Shown: positions 39,409-47,857, counted from the first letter of the stretch. The stretch: DNA of 64,000 bases from a halophilic archaeon SHRA6 (GCA_005239175.1 SOPS01000001.1:868001-932000); one strand, 5' to 3'. Translations and numbers: made by a program. The notes: a model not told the origin generated them from the letters alone.

Positions 39409-39699
39409 CTAGACACTCGACTGCCAGCGGTGTGCGCCGCCGTCGGAGGCCTTCGTGAAGTCGAGGTTCGATCGGTTGGAATTCAGCAATACAGGACCGG
39501 GGACGTACTTGCCGTCGATCGGCGTCTCGCGCAACAGGTCGCGACGAGCCATCGTCTCGAGGATGTCCTGGACGGTTCGTTCACGGCCGGGAATGAGGTT
39601 CGCTTCTTCGACGACGCTTTCGACGGTGACCTCCCCGCGGAGGTACGCGAGCCGAATGGCGGCAACCCACGCCGGCTCACGATTTAGTTCCCGACACAT
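39409..39699 (-). CDS. small winged-helix protein, candidate cox regulator
   Basis: A 96-aa protein without a family name I can give. Residues 1-75 have the helix and wing pattern of a PadR/MarR-like domain (PAWVAAIRLAYLRGEVTVES, RERTVQDILETMARRDLLRE, then the wing GKYVPGPVLL). It lies directly upstream of the cox cluster on the same strand. Its ATG (39697-39699) is inside the left arm of a large inverted repeat whose right arm holds the TATA box, the arrangement of a self-repressing regulator with a leaderless start. A role in cox control is inference from position. Confidence 0.65.
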   Translation of the reverse strand: MCRELNREPAWVAAIRLAYLRGEVTVESVVEEANLIPGRERTVQDILETMARRDLLRETPIDGKYVPGPVLLNSNRSNLDFTKASDGGAHRWQSSV

Positions 39700-39732
39700 A
39701 CATTTCCCGAAGGGTTGGGGGGAAATATATGT
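39696..39732. promoter_or_regulatory. 13-bp inverted repeat spanning start codon and TATA box
   Basis: ACATACATTTCCC (39696-39708) and GGGAAATATATGT (39720-39732) are inverted copies with a single mismatch and an 11-base spacer. The left arm contains the start codon of the small winged-helix gene; the right arm contains its TATA (minus ATATATTT). Arm centres are 24 bp apart, about two helical turns apart, suiting a dimer-of-dimers or a single dimer. Confidence 0.65.
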
Positions 39733-39791
39733 GTTGTCGTGTTGATCGGTCTTCGAACCGAGATGGGGCCAACAACACTGCCTCCGAATCG

Positions 39792-39798
39792 TTTATAC
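39792..39798 (+). promoter_or_regulatory. TATA box of moeA-mocA
   Basis: TTTATAC lies 79-85 bases before the moeA ATG but only 32-38 before a 16-codon upstream frame (39830), so the transcript starts near that frame. Confidence 0.5.
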
Positions 39799-39829
39799 AC
39801 AGCGCTCGGCCTACGTTAGTCGCACGAGA

Positions 39830-39880
39830 ATGCCAACAAATATCATACAGACGCAGTCGGAGGGCGATCGATCGCGATGA
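39830..39880 (+). CDS. possible 16-codon leader peptide before moeA
   Basis: ATG at 39830 opens the frame MPTNIIQTQSEGDRSR and stops at 39878-39880, overlapping the moeA ATG as ATGA. The TATA spacing places the transcription start just before this ATG. It could couple translation into moeA. Short frames arise by chance, so this is tentative. Confidence 0.3.
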   Translation: MPTNIIQTQSEGDRSR

Positions 39881-41154
39881 CCGAGTCAGACGGATCCGCC
39901 ACGGGGGGCGCTGACCACGGGCACGATGACATGCTGACCTGGCGGGCGGGGGCCGAGCGCGTACTCACGCTGCGCGAGCGAGTCCTCGATCGCCTCGATA
40001 CCGAAGAGTGCTCACTCGATTCGATCGCCGGACGGACGCTCTCGGAGCCGATCGTCGCCGAGGCCGACAGTCCCCCAGAGAGCTTCGCGACAATGGACGG
40101 GTACGCGATCGACGCGACCGAGTCGTATCCACTGATCGTCCACGAAGGGGACGTCTTTCCGGAGGACACTGCGCCCGCGATCGAGGCCGGCGAAGCGATC
40201 CCGATCGCAACGGGCGCACCGCTGCCGGCGGGGGCGAACGCGGTACTCAAACGCGAGGAGGCCACTGTCGAGGACGGGGAGTTGACCGGCACAGCGATCG
40301 AGCCGGGAACATACGTCTACGCCAAAGCGAGCAACGTCGCCGCCGGGGAGACGCTGTTTGCGTCGGGCGATCGGCTCAGCCCGAAGGACGCGATACTGCT
40401 CGGCGATCTCGGACGCGAGACGGTTCCAGTCAAAGCGCGGATCACCGCAGGCGTACTCGCGACGGGCACAGAGATCCACGAGGGGCGCAGCCAGGATCTC
40501 GACTCGCCGATGCTCGCCGGGCTGGTCCGATCGTGGGGCGGGGAGGCGACATACGAGGGCAGCGTCCCGGACGATCGCGACCAGGTCGTCGATCGCATCG
40601 CCGCCCTCGCCGATCGCTATGACGTGGTGATCACCACCGGCGGGACGAGCGTTGGGAAGAAAGACTACGTCATCAGTGCGCTCGAGGAACTCGGCGATGT
40701 CCTCTTCCACCGGGTGAAGCTCCGGCCCGGAAAGCCGATCGCGGTTGCGGATCTTCCCGAGCACGACGCGGTTGCGCTCGCGATTCCTGGCAAGCCGATC
40801 GGCGCACACGCGGTTACCACGCTCGTCGCACGCCCGCTCTTTAGCGGGGATATCTCACTCCCGTCAATGTCTGCACGGATCGACGCCGATGTCGAACTCC
40901 CCGTCGAAGGATTCGCGTACGCGATTCCAGTGACGATCGCGAATGACGGAACCCTGACGAATGATGCGGCTAATCGGGTCGCCACTCCGCTCGGACAGAC
41001 GGGATCAGGGCTGTCGGTGTACGATCGGACGTTCAATCCAAGCGTCCTCTCGTCGAGCACTCGCGCGTCTCGGGCGGACGGGTTCGTCCTGACCGAAAGC
41101 GGCTTGAGCGCCGACGAGTCCGTCGACGTCGTGCCGTATCCCGTGGTTGAATGA
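39877..41154 (+). CDS. moeA: molybdopterin molybdotransferase MoeA
   Basis: A 425-aa enzyme that inserts molybdate into adenylylated molybdopterin. Domain order: N-terminal helical and beta domains (PPESFATMDGYAIDA, IPIATGAPLPAGANAVLKRE), the MoCF-binding domain (GVLATGTEIHEG, VVITTGGTSVGKKDYV, KPGKP-like RPGKPIAVADL) and a C-terminal beta domain. It is divergent from the cox cluster and coupled by a 4-base overlap to the mocA-like gene, so both likely serve the CODH cofactor. Confidence 0.93.
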   Translation: MTESDGSATGGADHGHDDMLTWRAGAERVLTLRERVLDRLDTEECSLDSIAGRTLSEPIVAEADSPPESFATMDGYAIDATESYPLIVHEGDVFPEDTAPAIEAGEAIPIATGAPLPAGANAVLKREEATVEDGELTGTAIEPGTYVYAKASNVAAGETLFASGDRLSPKDAILLGDLGRETVPVKARITAGVLATGTEIHEGRSQDLDSPMLAGLVRSWGGEATYEGSVPDDRDQVVDRIAALADRYDVVITTGGTSVGKKDYVISALEELGDVLFHRVKLRPGKPIAVADLPEHDAVALAIPGKPIGAHAVTTLVARPLFSGDISLPSMSARIDADVELPVEGFAYAIPVTIANDGTLTNDAANRVATPLGQTGSGLSVYDRTFNPSVLSSSTRASRADGFVLTESGLSADESVDVVPYPVVE

Positions 41155-41924
41155 TGACGGACGAGGATCGATCGGAGCTCCCGATCGTCGACCCACCGCG
41201 CCACGAGGCGGTGACTAACGGGCCGCAGGTTGCAGGACTCCTCCTTGCTGCGGGAACGAGCAGCCGCTTCGGCGATCGAAATAAGCTCGTAACCGACGTC
41301 GACGGGCGGCCGATCGTCCGTCATGCCGCCGAAACCCTGCTCGCAGCCGATCTCTCCAGCGTAACAGTCGTGGTTGGACACGAGTCAGATCGCGTCTGTA
41401 ACGCGCTGGTTGGACTCGACGTGACGATCGTCGAAAACGATCGCTACGCGGACGGCCAAGCAACGTCGGTCGCACGTGGGATCGAGGCGATCGCCGCCAC
41501 GGATGCCGATGCTGTGGTCATCGCGCTGGGTGACATGCCGTTCGTTCGACCCGAAACGATCCAGACGCTCGTCGCCGCCTATGCCGACGGTGCTGGAGAT
41601 GCCCTTGCGCCCGCCGTCGATGGCCAGCGGGGGAACCCGGTGCTGTTCGATCGAAGCCATTTTGCCGCACTTCGTGACGTCGATGGAGACGTGGGCGGGC
41701 GAGCGATCCTCCTCGGCGGCGACAATAGCGCGCTGGTCGCGGTCGCCGATACAGGAATCCGTCGGGATGTCGATCGGCCCGAAGACGTCGACGATCGACC
41801 CGAGGATGTCGACGATCGATCCGAGAATGTCGACGATCGTCCAGAGGATGTCGACGATCGATCCGAGAATGTCGACGATCGTCCAGAGGATGTCGACGAT
41901 CGCTCGAATGATTCGGGCGTGTGA
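41151..41924 (+). CDS. mocA: MocA-like molybdenum cofactor cytidylyltransferase
   Basis: A 257-aa MobA/MocA-fold nucleotidyltransferase. The N-terminal loop is LLAAGTSSRFGDRNK; LAAG (as opposed to LAGG in GTP-using MobA) is associated with CTP use, giving the MCD cofactor that CODH needs. Other motifs: ENDRYADGQATSVARG, ALGDMPFVRPET and GQRGNPVLFDRSHF. The last 45 residues are six 7-residue units (VDDRPED/VDDRSEN) encoded by a 21-bp tandem repeat and probably not part of the fold. Confidence 0.82.
   Translation: MMTDEDRSELPIVDPPRHEAVTNGPQVAGLLLAAGTSSRFGDRNKLVTDVDGRPIVRHAAETLLAADLSSVTVVVGHESDRVCNALVGLDVTIVENDRYADGQATSVARGIEAIAATDADAVVIALGDMPFVRPETIQTLVAAYADGAGDALAPAVDGQRGNPVLFDRSHFAALRDVDGDVGGRAILLGGDNSALVAVADTGIRRDVDRPEDVDDRPEDVDDRSENVDDRPEDVDDRSENVDDRPEDVDDRSNDSGV
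41787..41912. repeat. in-frame 21-bp repeat, 6 units, at the mocA 3' end
   Basis: Units start at 41787, 41808, 41829, 41850, 41871 and 41892, each beginning GTCGACGATCG. Two variants alternate (PED and SEN endings), implying amplification of a 42-bp dimer. Confidence 0.92.
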
Positions 41925-41951
41925 CTCCCGTGCGCCCGATAAACGAACCCC

Positions 41952-44270
41952 GTGTTCAAGTGCTCGCCGCCCAGAATCGTAGTCAATGATAATACCGACG
42001 AACAACGGCCCACGCGCGGCGGTGATCGGTCCGTGAGCGACGATCGCCGGTCGATCGAGCCGCTGGACCAGGCAACGATCGAGCGAATCGCTGCGGGCGA
42101 GGTCGTCGAGCGCCCCGCCTCGGTGGTCAAAGAACTCGTCGAAAACAGCCTCGACGCCGGCGCGTCGCGGATCTCTGTCGCCGTCGAGGGCGGCGGCACA
42201 GACGGGATCAGAGTCGCTGACGACGGGGCGGGGATTCCACGAGAGGAGCTGCCGATCGCCGTCGAGCCACACACGACGAGCAAGATTCGCGCGATCGACG
42301 ACCTCGAATCCGGCGTTGCGAGCCTCGGTTTTCGCGGCGAGGCGCTGTCGACGATCGCCGCGGTTTCGAAGCTCACGCTCCGATCGAAACCCGAAGCCCA
42401 GCCCGTCGGCGCGGAGCTACGCGTCGAGGGCGGCGACGCAGGCGAGCCGCGGCCGGTCGGCTGTCCAACAGGGACGACGATCGAGGTCGAAGAACTGTTT
42501 TACAACACGCCGGCCAGACGGAAGTTCCTCAAACGCGACGCCACGGAGTTCGATCACGTCCAGACAGTTGTGACGCAGTACGCGCTGGCGAACCCAGACG
42601 TCGCGTTCGCGCTCGAACACGACGGCCGCGAGCGCTTTGCGACGGAGGGCAACGGTGACCTCCGATCGGCGATCTTGGCCGTCTACGGCCGAACGGTCGC
42701 CGAGTCGATGATCGAGATCGACGAAACGCCCGATTCAGGACCGATCGAACGAATCCACGGGCTCGTCAGCCACCCCGAGACAAACCGAAGCACCCGCGAG
42801 TATCTGGCGACGTTCGTCAACGATCGATACGTGACGGCCGCGACGCTTCGGGAAGCCGTGGTTGACGCCTACGGCGGCCAACTCGCCGCCGATCGGTATC
42901 CCTTCGCCGTCCTCTTCGTCTCGGTCCCGCCAGCGTCTGTCGACGTAAACGTTCACCCGCGCAAGCTCGAGGTCCGCTTCGACGAGCAGGAGGCAGTCTC
43001 GAAGACCGTGCAGGCTGCGGTCGCCGAGTCGCTCGTTGACGCCGGGTTGATACGGTCATCGGCACCTCGCGGGCGATCGGCCCCTGCGGAGACTGAGATT
43101 GAACCGACAGCCAGCGAAGAGCCAGTCGTCGGCGGATCGGCTGTCGACACCGATCGCGATCACAATGAGACACTCGAAGAGGACGATCGCCAACGGCCAA
43201 CCGCCGAACCGGACGATCGCCAGAGTACGACCGCCGAACCGATCGATCCCGAGAGCGCGCAGGCGTGGACGGTCGACGGACTCGGTGGCGAGGAGGCGGC
43301 TGAGGAGCGAAAGCAGGCTGAGCAGGGGCCGGCCGATTCAAAAAAAGACGGCCTCACCGACGAAACTGTGCGAGACGAGACGCAAGCGAGATCGATTGAT
43401 TCAGCCACCACGCAGGATCGATCGCCCACAGAGGCAACTGACTCATCCGAATCCACGGCGGCCCCAACGGCTCCGACCACATCCGAGACGGATACCACTG
43501 CGTCCGTGACTGACACGACCGCGTCTGTGACCGATACCGCTGCGTCACAGCCGGATGAGACGACAGGGCTCAGTCGACACGCAGCGATCGCCGACACAGG
43601 AACCCAGCGGACGCTGGACGGCGAAGATGCGACAGCCGCGCGAACGTATGGCTCACTGCCGTCGCTTCGCGTCCTCGGGCAGCTGTACGACACCTACGTC
43701 GTCGCCGAGAGCGAGGACGGCCTCGTGTTGATCGACCAACACGCCGCCGACGAGCGGGTGCACTACGAGCGTCTCCAGGCGGCGTTCGCGGCCGACGGGA
43801 CCGCCCAGGCGCTCGCGACACCGGTCGAACTCGAACTCACCGCCCGGGAGACCGCGCTGTTTGACGAACACCGAGCGTCGATCGCCGAACTCGGATTCGC
43901 TGCCGAGCGGATCGACGATCGCTGGCTCCGGGTCGGGCAGGTGCCTGCGATCCTCGACGCGACAGTCGAACCCGAGATCCTTCGAGACGTGCTTGTCTCG
44001 CTTGTGACCGCCGCAGACGGCGGCACAGAGACGATCGACGATGTCGCCGATGAACTCCTCGCCGACCTCGCTTGCCATCCGTCGGTGACGGGAAACACGT
44101 CGCTGACCGAGGGATCGATCGTCGGACTGCTGGAGGCACTCGACGGCTGCGAGAATCCCTACGAGTGTCCGCACGGGCGGCCGACGGTGATCCGCTTCGA
44201 TCGGCCGGCGATCGAGGATCGATTCGAGCGAGATTATCCGGGACACGATGACCAGCGACGCTCGGAGTGA
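41952..44270 (+). CDS. mutL: DNA mismatch repair protein MutL (endonuclease type)
   Basis: A 772-aa protein. The N-terminal GHKL ATPase has ELVENSLDAGA, ADDGAGIP and GFRGEALSTIAAVSKL. A long threonine/aspartate-rich linker (about 370-545) contains a 7-residue repeat. The C-terminal domain has LIDQHAADERVHYE (D about residue 595), the DQHAx2Ex4E nicking motif, plus CPHGRPTVIRF. So this MutL is a latent endonuclease, as expected without MutH. The ATG at 41952 gives a 27-residue extra N-terminus; a GTG at 42033 is an alternative start. Confidence 0.93.
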   Translation: MFKCSPPRIVVNDNTDEQRPTRGGDRSVSDDRRSIEPLDQATIERIAAGEVVERPASVVKELVENSLDAGASRISVAVEGGGTDGIRVADDGAGIPREELPIAVEPHTTSKIRAIDDLESGVASLGFRGEALSTIAAVSKLTLRSKPEAQPVGAELRVEGGDAGEPRPVGCPTGTTIEVEELFYNTPARRKFLKRDATEFDHVQTVVTQYALANPDVAFALEHDGRERFATEGNGDLRSAILAVYGRTVAESMIEIDETPDSGPIERIHGLVSHPETNRSTREYLATFVNDRYVTAATLREAVVDAYGGQLAADRYPFAVLFVSVPPASVDVNVHPRKLEVRFDEQEAVSKTVQAAVAESLVDAGLIRSSAPRGRSAPAETEIEPTASEEPVVGGSAVDTDRDHNETLEEDDRQRPTAEPDDRQSTTAEPIDPESAQAWTVDGLGGEEAAEERKQAEQGPADSKKDGLTDETVRDETQARSIDSATTQDRSPTEATDSSESTAAPTAPTTSETDTTASVTDTTASVTDTAASQPDETTGLSRHAAIADTGTQRTLDGEDATAARTYGSLPSLRVLGQLYDTYVVAESEDGLVLIDQHAADERVHYERLQAAFAADGTAQALATPVELELTARETALFDEHRASIAELGFAAERIDDRWLRVGQVPAILDATVEPEILRDVLVSLVTAADGGTETIDDVADELLADLACHPSVTGNTSLTEGSIVGLLEALDGCENPYECPHGRPTVIRFDRPAIEDRFERDYPGHDDQRRSE
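43488..43550. repeat. in-frame 21-bp repeat in the mutL linker
   Basis: Three units (43488, 43509, 43530) encode TDTTASV-type heptapeptides in the unstructured linker. Confidence 0.8.
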
Positions 44271-44328
44271 CTGACCAGCGACGCTCGGAGTGACTGACCA
44301 GCGACGCTCGGAGTGACTGACCAGCGAC
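44249..44328. repeat. 23-bp tandem repeat overlapping the mutL stop
   Basis: Units start at 44249, 44272, 44295 and a partial at 44318, core TGACCAGCGACGCTCGGAG. The mutL stop (44268-44270) is inside unit 1, so each copy carries the stop region; the array forms the mutL 3' region. Confidence 0.92.
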
Positions 44329-44387
44329 CGGCGGCGGACTCCGCCGGAGTCTGCTACAACTAAGTGGCCCTCGGGCAAAGCCGTGGT

Positions 44388-45797
44388 ATGCACGTTCTCG
44401 TGATCGGCGCGTACGGCAGCGCCGGCGTCGCAACCGCAGAAGGGTTGGTAGACCACGTCGGCCCCGACGGGCCGATCGATCGACTCACGCTCGTCGACGA
44501 CGGCGACCCGGGCGGTGGGCTCTGTATTCTCGACGGCTGCATGCCCTCGAAGGCCGTGTTGTCGGCGGCGGCCCACCGCTATCAGGCCCGCGCCGACGAG
44601 CGACTGACCGGTGAACCACACGCGATCGACCTCCAGAGCGTCGTCGAGACGAAAGACGAACAGGTGCTCAGCTTCGCCGAACACCGCCGTGGGGCCGTCC
44701 ATGATATGGCCGCCCGCGACGGCGTCGACTTCATTCACAAACCGGCGACGTTCATCGACGATCGGACTGTCATGGTCGCCGACGAGACGTACGAGCCCGA
44801 CTACGTCGTCATCGCAACCGGCTCAGTTCCGAAGGTCCCCGAACTCCCGGGCATGGACGAGGTCGAGTACATGACGAGCGCAGATGTCCTCGACGCGACG
44901 ACCCTACCAGACTCAGGAATCATGATGGGCTTTGGCTACGTCGGGATCGAACTCGCGCCGTACCTCGTCGAGGCGGGTGTCAAGGACCTCACAGTGATCG
45001 AACACGACGCACGCCCGCTCGACGAGGCCGACCCGGCCTTTGGTGACGAGCTGATGGCGATCTACCGCGAAGAGTTCGGCATCGACATCCGCACACACAC
45101 CTACGAGCAGGCGATCGAATCGACCGAGGACGGCGTTCGGCTCCACGTCGAACTCGACGGAAAAGCGGACACGATCGACGCCGAGGAGCTGTTCTTGTTC
45201 ACCGGTCGAGAGCCAAATCTCGATCGGCTCAATCTCGAATCGACCATGCTCGATCCACGGTCAGGGTGGGTTCGCGACACGATGCAGGCGGTCGACGACG
45301 ATCGGGTCTTCGTGATCGGCGACGTCAACAGCCACGAGCCGATCCTCCACGTCGCCAAAGAACAGGGCTACAAAGCCGCCGAGAATATCCTCGACATGGC
45401 GGCCGGCACAGAACCCGAGCCCTACGAGAACGTCCACCACCACGTGATGTTCTCTGGCGCGAGCGTCTACCCATTCGCCCGCGTCGGCCACACCGCCGAG
45501 ACGGCTCGTGCGGTTGGTCACGAGGTAGTTGAAGCGACTCGGTGGGCCAAAGACGACGGCGTGTTCAAAGTCAAGGACATCCCGCACGGCCTCGCACGGC
45601 TCACTGTCGACGCCGAAACGGGGACCGTCATCGGCTATCAGGGGCTGCACGCGCACGCGGACACGATGGCCAAGACAATGCAGGTAATCGTCGAACTTGG
45701 CTTAGACGTTCGTGACCTCCCGGATCGCGCGTATCACCCAACGCTGCCGGAGATCCTCGACAGCGTAATCCGCGAAACCGCCGCGCAGGTGGCCTAA
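44388..45797 (+). CDS. class I FAD-dependent pyridine nucleotide-disulfide oxidoreductase
   Basis: A 469-aa protein of the dihydrolipoamide dehydrogenase / mercuric reductase type. The redox disulfide CxxxxC is in GGGLCILDGCMPSK, the NAD region is MMGFGYVGIELAPYLVEAG, the second FAD motif is VFVIGDVNS, and the C-terminal HPTLPEIL supplies the His-Glu pair. The first FAD loop (VIGAYGSAGVATAEG) departs from the usual GxGxxG. True substrate not evident; no lipoyl-enzyme genes are nearby. ATG 44388 was chosen over an upstream GTG. Confidence 0.85.
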   Translation: MHVLVIGAYGSAGVATAEGLVDHVGPDGPIDRLTLVDDGDPGGGLCILDGCMPSKAVLSAAAHRYQARADERLTGEPHAIDLQSVVETKDEQVLSFAEHRRGAVHDMAARDGVDFIHKPATFIDDRTVMVADETYEPDYVVIATGSVPKVPELPGMDEVEYMTSADVLDATTLPDSGIMMGFGYVGIELAPYLVEAGVKDLTVIEHDARPLDEADPAFGDELMAIYREEFGIDIRTHTYEQAIESTEDGVRLHVELDGKADTIDAEELFLFTGREPNLDRLNLESTMLDPRSGWVRDTMQAVDDDRVFVIGDVNSHEPILHVAKEQGYKAAENILDMAAGTEPEPYENVHHHVMFSGASVYPFARVGHTAETARAVGHEVVEATRWAKDDGVFKVKDIPHGLARLTVDAETGTVIGYQGLHAHADTMAKTMQVIVELGLDVRDLPDRAYHPTLPEILDSVIRETAAQVA

Positions 45798-45800
45798 CAG

Positions 45801-46418
45801 ATGGACGCAACGACGACCGATCGCTACCGGGTGCTCTCGGTTGATCGAGATCAATCCCTCGCGCGGCTGATCTCCCTTTCGGAGGCCGTCACCGCGATCG
45901 ACGCGCCCGAAACCGCAGACGAGGACGCGTTCGCACCGATCGCTGCGACCCTCGAAGATATCGACCTACACGCGGGGGCAATCGTCGACGCGACGATCGA
46001 ATGGGACGGCGACGCCGCACGGGTTGTCGAGGCGACGGTCGATCGTGCCGATCGAATCTACTACGCTGAGAGCGTTGAGGGGATGTACGAGGCTGCCGTC
46101 GAGGCGTGGCACACCGCGCAGGCGGCGGGCGAGGGAATGCACTCGGTCGTGACCCAAAACACAGACACCGAGCCCAACGGAGTGCTGTACGTCTTCGCGG
46201 ACGGACCGGGCGGCCGGACGATCGAGGCGATCCGCACTGGTGGGATCCCGATCGAGCCGCTCATCCAACGAGCTGAATCCGACTTAGATGACGACAACGA
46301 ACGAGCAATATTCGTCCTCGAACCAGCCGATCACGCGTTCGTCGCGGTCCACATCGTCTTCCGTCGTGACGGTGTGTTAGCACGGACGATCGCAGATACC
46401 TACGACATCGATCGGTAA
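45801..46418 (+). CDS. conserved haloarchaeal protein (DUF6663-like)
   Basis: A 205-aa acidic soluble protein starting 3 bases after the oxidoreductase stop, so cotranscribed with it. The N-terminal half reads like a small beta barrel (GAIVDATIEWDGDAARVVEA); the middle YYAESVEGMYEAAVEAWHTA is helical and the end YVFADGPGGRTIEAIR. I associate it with DUF6663 from memory. No motif indicates a function. Confidence 0.6.
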   Translation: MDATTTDRYRVLSVDRDQSLARLISLSEAVTAIDAPETADEDAFAPIAATLEDIDLHAGAIVDATIEWDGDAARVVEATVDRADRIYYAESVEGMYEAAVEAWHTAQAAGEGMHSVVTQNTDTEPNGVLYVFADGPGGRTIEAIRTGGIPIEPLIQRAESDLDDDNERAIFVLEPADHAFVAVHIVFRRDGVLARTIADTYDIDR

Positions 46419-46433
46419 TCCCTTCCTACCACT

Positions 46434-46451
46434 TGTAGACGGGTGTCTACA
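46434..46451. promoter_or_regulatory. inverted repeat between DUF6663 gene and pilin
   Basis: TGTAGAC-GGGT-GTCTACA is a perfect 7-bp inverted repeat, 16 bases after the upstream stop and just before the pilin promoter, followed by a small palindrome TGTGTCACA (46453-46461). It may be an operator of the pilin gene or a terminator hairpin without T-run. Confidence 0.45.
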
Positions 46452-46465
46452 TGTGTCACATCACG

Positions 46466-46472
46466 TTTATAT
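46466..46472 (+). promoter_or_regulatory. TATA box of the pilin gene
   Basis: TTTATAT lies about 100 bases before the ATG, implying a 5' leader of about 70-75 bases. That is long for this genome. Confidence 0.5.
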
Positions 46473-46570
46473 CTCTATAGTGAGTAGTATTATCTACAGG
46501 ACGAGATCGGCTCGATCGGGCGTTAGGATGTCCTTATCGTTGAAATCGATCGACCGGACCCGTATACATA

Positions 46571-47020
46571 ATGAAAATTACACAAATACTCACTGAAGAG
46601 CGAGCTGTCTCGCCGGTCATTGGTGTCATCCTAATGGTCGCAATTACTGTCATCCTCGCGGCCGTCATCGGAACATTCGTAATCGGGCTTGGTGAGGGGA
46701 TCGGCGATACGACGCCGAGCGCGTCGTTCGACGCTGAACACGACAGCGACGCGAACACGACGACGTTCACCCACCGCAGCGGTGACGCGATTCCAGACGG
46801 AACTGCGTATATTGTCGTGAGTGGTGACGCCAGCGCAAACGGTACTAATGAAGACGTTACCGAGCAAGACGACGGACGGTACCAAGTCGACAAAGCACTA
46901 AGCGCGGGCAGCACGGTTGCCTTCGAAACCAATGGTACATCCGGTACGGTCAGCCTCATCTACGATGACGGCGATCGCTCCACCACGTTGCGTTCGATCG
47001 ACATCGAGAACGACGAGTGA
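46571..47020 (+). CDS. archaeal type IV pilin (PilA-like)
   Basis: A 149-aa pilin precursor. The N-terminal signal EERAVSPVIGVILMVAITVIL is the conserved haloarchaeal H-domain (DUF1628-type) cleaved by the prepilin peptidase PibD before the hydrophobic stretch. The exported part is acidic and Thr/Asn-rich, with N-x-T sequons (NTT, NGT, NGT), candidate N-glycosylation sites. Such pilins mediate adhesion and biofilms. It stands alone, without pilB/pilC. Confidence 0.88.
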   Translation: MKITQILTEERAVSPVIGVILMVAITVILAAVIGTFVIGLGEGIGDTTPSASFDAEHDSDANTTTFTHRSGDAIPDGTAYIVVSGDASANGTNEDVTEQDDGRYQVDKALSAGSTVAFETNGTSGTVSLIYDDGDRSTTLRSIDIENDE

Positions 47021-47127
47021 TCGCAACGCTGACTAGCGCTCCACGACACTCCGATCGGTAACGGTCGAATAAGCCGCGACAACTGGCCGACGTCAATTAT
47101 TTTTGTCCCAACGCGATCAGAGAGATC

Positions 47128-47718
47128 TCAGCGTGATCGGTCAATAACCGCTTTCGCCTCTTGAGCGGCCTGTTTCCACCCGTAACCGGACTCGTAGACG
47201 TGGCGTTTGGTGTCGACGAGCGCGCCGGGAGAGGGCTCCTCAAAGCCGCCGCGGGCCCACGTCCCGCTGGAGTGCAGCCAGTCGACTACGTTCTCGCGAG
47301 TTTCTCGCCAGGAGAGTCCGACCATCTCGTACCATGCGATCATCGCAAAGACCGCATGGTCGTGACAGCCGGGGACGCTGCCGTACTCGTAGATCGTCCG
47401 CATGGGTTCGATCGTCGGCTCCGACACGAGCTCTTTGTACTCAGCGGCAGTCAACAGCCGGAGCGTTCCGTCGTCGTCCTGTTCGACGCGTCGATCGCGC
47501 TTGAGCGTCTCGAGCGCGCCGGTATGTCTGTCGCTCCAGTCGCCGTGGGTCGTAGATCGCAGCGTCGATTCCGTACACTCACCGGTCGTGAGCACGGCAA
47601 TGATGTCCGTGTAGGCCTTCTCAATTTCGGGCCACGGCGTCCCCTCGAAGCGACAGTCGGCGTCGTGGAGGCTGTTCGTCGTCCGACAGCCGGGGCAGGG
47701 GTACTGAAAGCGCGGCAC
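47128..47718 (-). CDS. haloarchaeal zinc-finger protein of unknown function
   Basis: A 196-aa protein. The N-terminus FQYPCPGCRTTNSLHDADC is a Cys/His zinc site (C-x2-C ... H-x3-C). Residues about 30-95 look like a winged helix (AVLTTGECTESTLRST, TLKRDRRVEQDDDGTLRLL), followed by a helical, Trp-rich C-terminal half (FAMIAWYEMVGLSWRETREN). It is divergent from priL, and the two starts are 140 bases apart. A link to replication is positional only. Confidence 0.65.
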   Translation of the reverse strand: MPRFQYPCPGCRTTNSLHDADCRFEGTPWPEIEKAYTDIIAVLTTGECTESTLRSTTHGDWSDRHTGALETLKRDRRVEQDDDGTLRLLTAAEYKELVSEPTIEPMRTIYEYGSVPGCHDHAVFAMIAWYEMVGLSWRETRENVVDWLHSSGTWARGGFEEPSPGALVDTKRHVYESGYGWKQAAQEAKAVIDRSR

Positions 47719-47857
47719 GATACGCTCCTATTCATCCAGTTCCAAAGAGTTGTCCGGTTCAGCGTCGATCTAGCCCACAGCCACTCCAAGCGATCGACAG
47801 AACTGACCGGCGGCAGAGACCGTCGGGCTTATTCGAGTCCCCCGCAGATGTGGGTGT

